DNA of 64,000 bases from Schistocerca nitens (taxonomy: Eukaryota > Arthropoda > Insecta > Orthoptera > Acrididae), in the NCBI RefSeq assembly GCF_023898315.1, contig NC_064616.1, positions 649,260,974 through 649,324,973 on the forward strand, given 5' to 3'. Within the stretch, counting starts at the first letter, position 1; every line of letters begins with the position of its first letter. The notes beneath the pieces were generated by a model. It was given only the letters and a program-made list of their open reading frames with translations. It searched no databases and was not told where the DNA came from. This document shows, in pieces, positions 33,345 through 44,383 of the stretch. A program made the translations under genes and the position numbers.

Positions 33345-34410
33345 TTGATATATGTATAATATATGACTAGACAAGCAATATGGCAAGAACTCGAAAGGGC
33401 TCAAGTTCCCAGAAAACTCATAAAACTGACACAGATATGCACCCAGGAGACATCATGCATGGTGAAAGTAAATGGAAACATATCAAAGTAGTTCAAGGTG
33501 AGGACTGGAGTGCGACAAGGAGACTACCTCTCCCCTCTAACCTGGTACTGGAGAGAGCCCTGAGAAAGGTAGCAAGACTAGAGAAGGTATACAGCTGGGA
33601 AGAAGGATCAACACCCCGGCCTATGCAGATAATGTAGTTTTAATAGCAGAGAAAGAGAGAGACCTGGTTCAGATGATAACATTAATGGAAAAGGCATTGA
33701 GAGCGGGCCTGAAGTTGAATATGGATAAAACAAAATACCTCGTAGTTAGCAGAGAAAATGATGACAGACCCCTGAAGGTGGAGGACAAAGTCTTTGAAAG
33801 GGTAAAAGACTTTAAATCTCTTGGGGTATACTCAATGAAAGAAACGAGGTAGACCAGGAAATTACCGCACCAATACAAACAGGAATCAGGTCATGGTTTG
33901 CTCTGGGAAAGCTGTTAAAGTACTGGCTTCTACCAAGATCCTCAAAGACCAAGATCTACAAGACAGTAATACAACTTGTAGTCTTATATGGAGCAGAGAC
34001 CTGCACCATCACCCAAAATATGGAAAGAAAACTGCTGACATTTAAGAATGCCATCCTCGGACAGATTTTTGGGCCAGTGAAGGAGAGAGAAGAATGGAGG
34101 AAAAGAAAGAACTGTAAATTGCAGGAGCTTGATGAACATCAAGGCAGTGATCAAAGAAAAAAAGACTGAAGTGGTATGGACGCATAATGTGCCGAGAAGG
34201 CCAGATCATCGGGCAGGTAGTGGAGGAAGATATTAGAGGCAAAAGACCATGGTGATGACCACGACTCTGACGGAGATATGAGTACGCTGGGTCTGTCTGA
34301 AGAAGAGTACATGGACAGAGGACGCTGGAGGAGGCTGATTGGCGAGGCCAAAGACCAACTGTGGTTTGTGTGGCCAAAGCAGTAAGTAAGTAAGTGTAAG
34401 TAAGAAGAAG
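33345..34410 (+). mobile_element. 5'-truncated RTE-like LINE relic with (GTAA)n tail
   Basis: Frames read IWQELERAQVPRKLIKL, VRTGVRQGDYLSPL, NLVLERALRKVARLE, VLIAEKERDLVQM, ERVKDFKSLGVY and a C-terminal LMNIKAVIKEK/PRRPDHRAG segment: RT and post-RT blocks of an RTE-type LINE different from copies 1..3. Stops and frameshifts are many. It ends in a short run of GTAA units (about 34383..34410). Confidence 0.7.
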
Positions 34411-36000
34411 TTAGTTGTTGGAATGGGGAAAGAGAGAGTAAATTCCCATTTTGTAGACTTTTGCTTGAATGCAAGTTAGATTTATAGGTTGACCACTGAA
34501 TTTACTGCAAACACCAATGTCCACATCTCTCATAATATTGTCCAGAAGTGTGTGCATCTACTTACTGGGTTTAAGTTATCAGGGAGGCCATTGAATTCAG
34601 AATGTGTAGTAATATGTTTGTGAGAGCAGTTATAAATACCCTTAGGAGTGGATACTTGATATTGATACCTTTCAGAGAAATACATTAACTTGTTTATGTT
34701 GATGTATGATAGCACAAGCTTTCTCAGCTATCATTGACGTACTGAAGTACTACAGGCTGTCTATTGGTTGTAACAGGATATGACAGCAGCAATCATGGCA
34801 GTCATTTTTGTTTGGTAATGTTCATCAAAAGCTAGAGGATTTACTTACCTTTGACATGCAAGAATATATTTAGGTTTGTATACAGAGACTTTCTGCGAGA
34901 TGCACCAATGACATAAATATGGATTTAACAGTCAAAACTGCGCAATAGCGTAAGGAAGACAGCATTATAAAACCAACGTGATAAGAAACGGAATGATTTA
35001 AAAATAACACAAGTAAAACTGTCCTCAGTTTGAACTTTTACTTTTACTTTTAGATGTGCATGATAGATTTCAGTACAAATGGTTATATGAACACTTTCGA
35101 ATACAACTCCACTTATTTTATTTTTAATTTTTTTACCAATACATTCAATGCACCTATTCAAAATTTGAAATTGCTAACCAAAGTATTATTCATTTCAATT
35201 GTCTTCTAACTGAATAAAAAGGCAATATCTCATTGACAAGATCAGGATTATAGGGAAGAAGCCAATAGATCAGAAGTCTCCTGCAGTTAAACAACCACTA
35301 CGGAATTTTTAGTAATGTGCTAAATCATTATTCTGATGTAAGGATTTCATCAATCAATCTTGATGTCAATAGTTCGGTAAGCTGTTAACATCCCATCCAT
35401 AGGAAGAATCAACTGGGGAGTGGGGGTCTTGATCTTGATCAAATTGTATGTTGTCACAGGAAAAGCCTAAAGCAGACTTTTCCCCACTAGATCATTATTC
35501 TGTCCAAATTAGTGTGTCATTAAATGGCTATTGTTACCAGTTGAAAGCAATTACTGAGAAACTGGTGGATCTCATCATCAAACACACTAGTTCTTTTGCT
35601 ATTTGTTTGAATCACTGTGATGATAAGGGGTGTTTGTTGCTAGGGAGATGGGCTGGACCCAAGTGTGAAACTCACATTCTACACTAAAAGGATGGCATTT
35701 CTGTAAACAACAAGCCACTATGTGACATTTGTTCAGGTAAAAGATTCCCACAGAGAACGAAACTCTCATTTCAACTTGGTCTTGTAGTATATTGTGAAAT
35801 GCAGTTACAGACTCATCCAGTGACAGCCGTATTTGATTCTAGGAACATATTGGTCATTTTCCACTAGTTTCTGTACTGTAGCAGCATTCAGTGACCAAAA
35901 GTGGCCTGTTTGGAGGGGGGGGGGGAGGAAGATGCTTACAATTGCTGTTAATGAAAATTATCCATTCTGAAGGTTGATTTGAATACTACAGTACTTTAGT
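34411..36000. other. Non-coding stretch, no gene seen
   Basis: No domain is recognisable. A 12-base G-run lies at 35914..35925. Confidence 0.35.
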
Positions 36001-36001
36001 A

Positions 36002-36090
36002 GGCATGGTCCTACTGGAGGTGGTATGCCCTTGCACTCCTCTAGCCCTCTTAACTGACTTATCCAGCCAGTTATGTGGAGATAAACAATT
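36002..36090. repeat. Possible SINE fragment
   Basis: GGTCCTACTGGAGGTGGTAT and the following GCCCTTGCACTCCTC resemble the internal part of the tRNA-derived SINE at 42296..42565 (GGTCCTAATGGAGGTGGTTT). No promoter boxes or ends are left. Confidence 0.4.
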
Positions 36091-36399
36091 TCAGGTATTC
36101 TTCAAATCACTGCATGACTCAGCATTTGTCACAAGTGAAAATGCAATAAATGATAAAATGCAGTAAATGATAAAAACAGGAACCCCAATGGAAAGATAGC
36201 CTACAGTGATGTTGGAAACTGCCACCTACTGGTCAGTTACTTAGAGAAACTCCTTAGCTCTGAGACATCTGACACATTCTTTACTTATCCAGATAACATC
36301 CTGTGACCAAACTCTCAGCTACAACCCATTCCTTAAAAACGATGAGTATAAGGACTACCTAACAATAGCTGAACTATTGTAGCAAGCTGGAGTCAGGAC

Positions 36400-37060
36400 T
36401 GTAAACAAGTTGACAGAGATACTACAAACATTTTTGAGATGGAAACATTACCTAGTGATTGGACTTTCACTTTGATTCATTTCTTTTGCAATAAAGGAGA
36501 CTTGACAGATGTCAATAATTACCAAGAGATCTTCCTGATACCTGCTGCAGACAAGATTTTCTCCAAGATCATATAAAACTGAGCCAGATGCCAAATAGAC
36601 AATATTCAATCTGAAATGAGTGCTACAAGTGAAAATTGTTGTTTGTTTTCAAGAAGGCGTATGACTCGACTCTCATGAAAGTCCTGCATGAACCAGGACT
36701 GAACAAGCAGACCCATCATCTTATCCAGCAGACTTCAACCACTACCAAATCACGAGTAAAGTTCAGAGGAACAATTTCAAGAAGTTCTAAAGTCGGTAAA
36801 GGATTAAAACCGGAACCCCCTGCCCTCCCCCATCTCCTCAAGCACTGGGAAAGGTAATAAACTAGTGGCAAAAGATGTTAGAGAAGTTCTTGCAAATGAT
36901 ATCTCTCTGGAGAAGTGCAATAGGATCACTGTTGATTGCCTGGCATTTGCCGACAACCTGGAAATTAAATCTATTTCAATAAAAATATGAGTAAATTCAC
37001 TCTAATGTTCTCAAACAAGCAGCAAAAGTATCGCTAAATGTGACACTCACAAAACACCAT
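36400..37060 (+). mobile_element. LINE relic (RT palm)
   Basis: Broken frames read NKGDLTDVNNYQEIFLIPAA, DKIFSKII, FKKAYDSTLMKVLHEPG, HLIQQTSTTTKSRVKFRG and LAFADNLEI, the order of RT blocks in RTE/Proto2-type LINEs. The catalytic aspartate pair reads ADN. It is too decayed for a clade. Confidence 0.6.
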
Positions 37061-37129
37061 GAACATTGTGATCTTCCTTGCATGCAGCAGAGAGAAATAA
37101 AGGAGACCTTCAGGTTTAAATATACTGCT

Positions 37130-38370
37130 CTGCAAAACTGAAGAAAGAGCTAGATAAAGTAGCATAAATATATTTAGTAATTGGTGGAGCTCTCCCAGCA
37201 GCAGTTGTATGAACTTTGGAAGACAGTGTGTGTATTAGCAAGCAGTTATGGTGCACTGCGCTAGGTGGTAATCATCACAAAATGACCCAGAGGCAACATT
37301 TGTATGACTTCACAAGGGGTAGAATTATACAGAAACTCAATGGAGAACAGAAAAGAGTGTAGCCTAGGAGTTTGGTATTAGTCACAACACTGACTCATAT
37401 TACTGGGGAGCGTTGTGAACAATGCGCACTGCTACCCAAAGCAGAGGTGGTAGTTCATCAAAGGAAACTACGCAAAGGTGGTGGTAGGACACAGTTAACT
37501 ACAACAACAAATGACCACTACGCTGTGTAACAGGCAAGAGGGGTGCAACATCAAATAGCAGGTGAAATTGCAACCATATTTAACAGGAGTGCAAGGCAAG
37601 CACTCTCACTCCATAATGGCTGCAAGGGGTTTGTCTCTTTGCCACACTACCAGTATCTTGTGTTCTGTTGACAGCCACACATTGGTGGCACTGGTTGTGG
37701 TGGTGCAAAGAGCATATGGACTGTACCAGTGGGGTTGCGTGCTCTTCTTGCATGAGAGCAGATTATCTGAGTAGTGATCCTGGATGTGTGGGAACACACA
37801 ATACACCCAGAAAAACCGACTAGCATGATTGTTTTGATGGTCCAGGTGTTATGGTGTGAAGAGGCATAATGTTGCACGTGTGTACTGACCTCCAAATCTT
37901 AGAGGACAGTACACTTAAAGGTCAATGTTACTGTGACACTGTACTCCTCCCCCACGCACATCTTTCCAAGGGTGAATTCAGTACAGATTTCATTTTTATG
38001 AATAACAAAGTGTAACTGCATAAAACAATGCACATGGAGAAGCTCTTAGCATGACAGGATATTTGGCAAATGGACTGGTCTGCCTGTTCCCCAACTTAAA
38101 CACCATGCGTTGGGGAGGCATATTGTAGCACATCCACAAGCACTACTGACCATCCAGCAGTTGTCATTTGTGCTGGTGGAGAACTGGGACTCCCTACCAA
38201 AAGAACTCCATGCCAAACCTGTGCCCAGTATGGGAGCACATTGTAGAGCAAGCACTACCATCGATGGTGATCACACACCTGATTAGGAACCATGTCCCGC
38301 CTTATGTAATGTCCACGGGACTATCATGAATTGTGGTGATTTCAGTGTAAATGTTGTCTTCAAAAAGATA
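37130..38370 (+). mobile_element. Tc1-like DNA transposon relic
   Basis: Frames read MTQRQHLYDFTRGRIIQKLN, VWEHTIHPEKPTSM, WRGIMLHVCTDLQ-like text and a final NWDSLPKELHAKPVPSMGAH, following Tc1 transposase from the N-terminal helix region to the C-terminus. Many stops and shifts. The ends (ctgcaaaactgaagaaagagctagata at the left, gtaaatgttgtcttcaaaaag at the right) are plausible but not confirmed as inverted repeats. Confidence 0.65.
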
Positions 38371-39840
38371 CTGTAGCATTTGTTTCTACAAAGGGTCCAA
38401 GCTTCATCAAACTATGTTGTTTAGCAGAAAACACATAAGCAAAAGTTACTTTCATTCTTAAGTTTTGTGCACCAGTGCAGCTGGGGGAATCGCTGGAACA
38501 CAAACTTTCCCAAAAAAATAGCACTATAAACTCAGAAAAGGTCTTTCCCATAACACAAAAATAAGCACTACCAGTCTCCCCGAAGCCATATACACCGTCT
38601 TGTGTCTAGTAGTCAACAGGCGCACGTGCATAAAACATGACCAAACCAGGACAATGAAACAAATTTGCATTGTATGGAAATATCTACAGAATGCATCACA
38701 GCAGGTCAACCAATCAGATTCTCTCATACTGACAAAAAGAGGATGATCAGATCACCACCACGGTAGATAGAAGTGATAAATGATCTGCAGAACTGGGATA
38801 TATAGAAAGACTTAGGACACGAAATCTCTCAGAAGAATGCTTAACGGTGGAGAGACGATGGTTGGAGGGGGGCGGGGGGGGGGGGGGTAGGGGAGAGGAG
38901 GAGGAGGAGGAGGAGGAGGAGGAGGAGGAGGGAGGGAGGGGGTGTTGGGAACAGGAGGAGATAACCATCAGCAATACTAAACCTAAGAGTGAAGCCTTTT
39001 CTTGTGGACAAGTTTAATTACCTGGGACAGTAAAATACAATGACCTTGCCCAACAGTACAGTATTACTCATACATTGTTAAGAAACAAGAAAGTGTGACA
39101 GCTAATGCTGTATGTGGCTTTTGGTGAACATGTCAAAATCAACACCTCCATTTTCTGAGTAGCCTACAGTGCCCAAGAAAAATATTACAGTAAAAATTGA
39201 ACTTCACACTAATGTCCTATTTTGTTGGTGTCCTAAGGTTTTGAGGCTGAATTAATAAAAAATACACAAGCTTCAATGTGGTGGTTTCTAATGCTTCCGG
39301 TGTTCTATCTATAATCTTCCTTCACTAGAGTACAACCATGTGAAACTGTCAGGAGTCCTCCTTTGAGATGATATTCAACTTGTATGTTACACTGACTCGA
39401 ATGCCCTGTTGTGTCATCAGTATTTGACCCTTCATGTGGTTTTCTATACTTTGACATTTTGTAGTAGGTTACTATTGATAACACAGATTTGTCACCTTCC
39501 AGGTGTCAATGCGCTGTTTCTTGTTTAGGAGTCAAGGTGTGTGAAACAAACTTTGCAAAAACTTTTCTCTTCTTCGAAAAATTCTGGGAATGTCTTGAAC
39601 ACTTTATTTCGAGACATTGCTCCAGCCACTGACATGTTAATCACACATCCACTACTTAACATTGCCTGCTCACAAATGACTGGTCAAATGCACATCTGTT
39701 GTTTACAGTTGTTGGTTAATGCTACCGTCATAGTTACTGTACTGATTTTGTTTATATACCGGCAATAAAATCAATCTCGGAACTTTTTGGACAGATGGTG
39801 TATGCTAGTGATTTTTACAATCTCAGGTACACTTCTGTAA
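38371..39840. other. Non-coding stretch with a purine-rich tract
   Basis: 38863..38945 is a G-rich tract leading to (GGA)n, with G-quadruplex potential on the plus strand. 39480..39805 may be a piece of a DNA transposon on the minus strand, since its right end reads ACCATCTGTCCAAAAAGTTCC like a terminal repeat, but no partner repeat was found. No gene seen. Confidence 0.4.
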
Positions 39841-39844
39841 TTTG

Positions 39845-40620
39845 ATCTTCACGGTAGCTTTTAGGCTCTCAGCAATACATTTTTAAAATCATCAAGCGTA
39901 ATACAACAGTGGTTCTCTACAGTTTTCTTTCTTTTTGGGAACAGATAAAGTCCTGTGAGGCCATGCCAGACATACAGAGTATGCAACATAACTGCAGTTT
40001 TGTTTTTGGCCAAAATTTCATGAAAAAACAATGAAGGGTGAAAAAGTGCATTACCGTGGTGCAAAACCATGAATTGCTTCACAAGTCTGGGCTCCCCCCC
40101 TCCCCTCCCCCCACCCCTCTCCCCTCCACCCCCCTCCCCCACCGCAACCTATCAAACTACTTAAAGCAAACAACTTGTAAGTAGTACTAGGCAGTTAAAA
40201 ATCAAAGAACACAGTGAAAACACGACCTTCACATTTGACTGCACTTATCAAACTGTTTTTGATCATAGATATCCAGAATGATTCCACTGGAATAACTGTG
40301 CCTAAGTTTCTATGTCACATAAGTAAATCCCTGTTTCATCAACTGTTATGAAATGTTTCAATGGTCATGCATGCTTACTGACTTCATCTAGCAACTCCTG
40401 GGCAACACACATTTGCTGCTGCTTCTGTCAGATATTCAACAATTTTGGAGTAAATTTTTCTGTTGCAGTTTTCATGGGAGGGAGGGCACAAACCAACTGA
40501 TGTACCAAATTCATCAGTGACTTCTCCTTTAGTAAACTGGTGATGGTTCACATCATTAACAAATGATGTGAACAATCACCAGTTTACCTTTTCATGATTT
40601 CATGAGCTGATGATATACAC
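39845..40620 (-). mobile_element. mariner transposase relic
   Basis: Minus-strand frames read KHFITVDETGIYLCDIET, QLFQWNHSG, a VKCEGRVFTVFFDF block, then MVLHHGNALFHPSLFFHE, LAKNKTAVM and LYLFPKRKKTVE. These follow mariner transposase around its first and second catalytic Asp (VDET, HHGN where HHDN is normal, so the second Asp is lost). A C/T-rich tract (about 40085..40142) has expanded inside. The element is dead. Confidence 0.75.
40531..40587. repeat. 26-bp inverted repeat with 4-base loop
   Basis: GTAAACTGGTGATGGTTCAC and the next six bases are repeated as reverse complement immediately after four bases, with one mismatch. It lies at the edge of the mariner relic and could be a repair or template-switch scar. 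Confidence 0.85.
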
Positions 40621-40636
40621 GGGTGTCTGGGCAATA

Positions 40637-40675
40637 ACCACCACCACCACCACCACCACCACCACCACCACCACC
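40637..40675. repeat. (CCA)n microsatellite
   Basis: A pure ACC run of about 13 units. From here to 42281 no gene or clear repeat is visible apart from an A-rich patch at about 42091..42118. Confidence 0.95.
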
Positions 40676-42295
40676 TTGTGAGTCTTCAAAGTTTAAACTC
40701 CTTTTAAACCCTTGCTTTAATCATAGCAGATAATATATTTACTCCGTTATAAGATGGGGTTTTCTTCCCAAACTCATCAGTGGAAAGCTATGGGGTCATC
40801 TTGTATTTGCATATTAAACTACTGCTGCTGAGGTTTTTACATTGTTTATCAGAGTGATACAGGGGCGTCTCACATTTACAGATGAAGCTTGGGCTTTTGA
40901 GGCCACGTGTAGATTTATTTTGAAGAATTCCGAAGGGTATGTAGGACAAACAATACTCACACTCAAACAAGTTAGAGATTTCCCAATACGCCAAAGTGCC
41001 AGATACAGTATTGACTTTGCTCAATCAATCAAATGGTATTGTGACGCTAGTGCAAGGGATACACAAGAAACTATGAACTAGCCACTACAACAATCTATCG
41101 CTCTGCTTCAAATCTGACAGTTTTGTGCAACACAGGAGAACATAGAATTTAATGCTATCGTCTTACAAACTCTTGTCATACTTGAATGGGTTTGCAATAA
41201 AAGTTCACATACATATACGAATACCACATGCAAACATTTGTGGTACTTAAGTTAACAGTGAAAGGCGAAAATGTTGTGCTTCAAAAACATTCATTGATTG
41301 TAAAAGCAAGTCAATATTTCGCTCGATGATTGGACAGGATGGGACGTTATGGCCAGTGTGAATTGGCCTTCATGAGATTCTGTACTGTAATGATTTACCA
41401 AGAGGATTGCAAATAAGAAAGTAGATTGCTGTTTGTTTATTAGAATACCAGGCAAAAACATTATCACCTTTTAAATCAGCTTTAGAACAAGATGGTGACA
41501 TTCAGATGAACCAGAAAAGAAAATTAATCCAGAATTAAATATCTAAAAAATGAAATAAATTGTATTAAATAGAGTGCAACTGTAATCGTGAAAATAAATT
41601 ACAGTGGCAAGACCTGTCCTGGAGATACTACGAACACATGTCAAGAGATCGCAGGATGAGTGAAGGTTTGAGAATTTTTCTGAACAATGATTTCTTATTT
41701 ATGTATTAGTTGGTGTTCTTCCATATGACCTGCACCACAGTTGCTCAAGCACAGCATTATCGAAGGGTTGGAAGGAGAACAGTCGTACTGATTTGGCTGA
41801 GAAGTAGGATGAATGCTGGGAATTGACTTTTAAAATTGAACACATACACAACAATGGTACAAATTCCTGCAGGAGATGGTAAAAGTCTGGATAAGGACCA
41901 ATGGCATACTTAGGTGTTTCTTGTAACAATGTTGATGATGCTCGCCTTGAGGTAGGACAGGAATGAAAGGGGGTGTGTCAGCTGCTGGTTCTGCACAGTC
42001 AATGAAAGGGCAGGAGCTGATGATATGTTTGGAAGCAAAAACATTAACATTCTTACATCAGTTTAGAAAGGAAATCTGAAATGTATTTGTAAAAAAAAAA
42101 AGAAAAAAAAAGAAAAAAACCACCAGCTGAGTTATCAGATTCTACTGTAACCACAGCCTTCAATATTGCAACACACTTGGAAGAAACAGCAGAGTATTGG
42201 TTACAATTGAGATACAAATTTCACAACTGTGCTATTAGTGTGGTGGTGTTGGTGGTTAAAAATGGTGATACCACAGATAAGCAAAAAAAGGTAAA

Positions 42296-42565
42296 AAAAA
42301 AAATGGAAATGAAGTCCCATGCTTCTTTACAGAGCGTAGGGGAACGATGCGGGAAACCCGCACCGCCTTACTAGGCAAGGTCCTAATGGAGGTGGTTTGC
42401 CGTTGCCTTCCTCCAACCGTAATGGGGATGAATGATGATGATGAAGACGACACAACCACACCCAGTCATCTCGAGGCAGGAAAAATCCATGACCCCGCCG
42501 GGAATCGAGCCCGGGACCCCGTGCTCGGGAAGCGAGAACGCTACCGCAAGACCATGAGGGGTGGA
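42296..42565 (-). mobile_element. tRNA-derived SINE
   Basis: On the minus strand the head is tRNA-like, with an A box (TGGTCTTGCGGTAGCG) and a B box (GGGCTCGATTCCCGG) spaced as in pol III genes. A body with ATC repeats follows, and an A-rich 3' end. The 14-bp duplication CAAAAAAAGGTAAA at 42282..42295 and 42566..42579 bounds it. It is not a tRNA gene: the 3' half of the cloverleaf runs into the SINE body. Confidence 0.9.
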
Positions 42566-42579
42566 CAAAAAAAGGTAAA

Positions 42580-43428
42580 GAGGATAAAAATTAAACTAAA
42601 CTATTCTTTTTTATTTATTTTTCTTGTATTATCAAAATGTAGACATTACTAATTGGCCTAAGTTTAAAATGAGTATACTGCTAGTGTTTTAGGCACATAC
42701 TTAATGTCAATAAAACTGTATGTAATTTTGATTAGTCACAATATATTAAAAATTAATTTTTCTCAAGGAACCACTTAAAAAGGTCATCTTAATAGTCAGG
42801 GTTTTATATGCGGGTAAATACAATACTTAGGGTTTTGTCACCTAACACTATACAGATACTTGTCAGACATGTTTGCCAGCACAACAAAAAAACTGTATGA
42901 TTCAGACTTAAAGAACGCTGGAAATTACAAAATTCCATCACTTTTTGTTCCTACTTCATAGGTATAAAACAGACGGGCACAACTGACTTCATCAATCATG
43001 TACATAGTGGCACACAGAAGTGTAGCTAGTGCAGTCAGCTGCAGTGGTTTGGAAAAAGTGTTTCAAATGCTGAATTATTATATTATAACATTTAAGTGTA
43101 AAGTCCTGAAGAGACTTCCTGGCAACCGAAAAGCCACAGAATTAAGTTATAAATTGGTGAAGCAATTGGATACAAAAGGGATTGCAAACAATAATTACTG
43201 AAAATTAGCATGGTGGCCCACTACGAAGCAAAGTCTGAAAGATAGTCCATGGACTGATTACATGTGAAATACTCATATAAAGAATGTGGAAGTGATGTTG
43301 ACAGTCCTTTTATGATAGGCAATGTAATGATTCTTCCGATGTTTTGGAACTTGGTAAAAGTCCATATGTAAAATTCCATATGTGTGAGTGTGTTGACTAA
43401 CTCAAAGTAATTTTTTTCCTTTTCTTAC
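42580..43428. other. Non-coding stretch, no gene seen
   Basis: AT-rich intron sequence leading to the egl donor at 43428/43429. Confidence 0.35.
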
Positions 43429-43626
43429 CTCAACAACCTAATTTCTCGGTTGCTAAGAACTATATTTTTACTCTGAAGTGTTGATAACTTCAGCCTCAGT
43501 TCAGCAACTTCGGTTTCAACTTTCCTTTGCTTCTTACGGTGCTTAACGTCGGATGGACAGATGTGCAGAAACACCTGCTCCTCACAAAGTTCTGTCAATA
43601 AGCTTTGAAACTCTGGTTTAATTAGC
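43429..43626 (-). CDS. egl: egl exon after the exonuclease core
   Basis: The 198-nt exon has an acceptor cttttctag and a donor gtaag. One base completes the Met codon of the previous exon; the exon then reads LIKPEFQSLLTELCEEQVFL, SDVKHRKKQRKVETEVAELR and SKNIVLSNREIRLLR, passing AG on to the next exon. The basic KHRKKQRK patch and heptad-like Leu spacing suggest a helical, possibly RNA-contacting extension of the RNase-D fold. Confidence 0.9.
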
Positions 43627-44099
43627 CTAGAAAAGAGAAAATAATGTATAAAAATAACTGGAAATATTTACTGATTTTTGATAGAATTAAGCTGTCTACA
43701 AAACTCCAGCAAAATTGAGGAATATTAAAAATGTTTTGAAATTATTTTGAATCATACTGCATTTTATACTGAACTAAAATTGCTGCTGTTATGTACTATA
43801 TATAAATAAGAGGTTTCCTGGTTAATGGATACACACAAATAATCTTTTTCAACAAAGAAGTATTAATATGGAAGTTGCAGTTATGTTACGTGAATTTGGC
43901 ATAGAAAATACACTAAACTGCTTCACAAGAGGAAATTACTTGCCTTTGCAGTACTATCACAATAATTTGAATTATTTTGTAGATGCAGTTTCTATATTAC
44001 AATATCTCTTAAGATTGGTGAACAGATAATCTTTAAAGTCGTGGAAGTATGACTGCTTCTGAATTACAATTTTATAATTCAAACAATGGAACATCTAGA
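43627..44099. other. Intron stretch, no gene seen
   Basis: AT-rich, nothing recognisable before the inverted-repeat element. Confidence 0.4.
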
Positions 44100-44243
44100 A
44101 TGGAATGTAACAATATTATGAAAAGGAAAGTTGCTACTCACCATAAAGGGGACATGCTGAGTCACAGATAGGCACAACAAAAAGACTGTCACATTTCAGG
44201 CTTTAGGCATACAAGACCTTCGTCGAAAACACACACACACACA

Positions 44244-44298
<55 letters not shown>

Positions 44299-44330
44299 GC
44301 CACTGTGGCTTCAGCTGCCAGAGGCTGCAG

Positions 44331-44383
<53 letters not shown>

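Noticed and set aside
34042-34474. Two minus-strand ORFs of about 110 codons
   Set aside because: They are antisense shadows of the LINE relic's post-RT region.
42480-42565. A tRNA gene on the minus strand
   Set aside because: A and B boxes are present but no complete cloverleaf; it is the head of a SINE with a target-site duplication.
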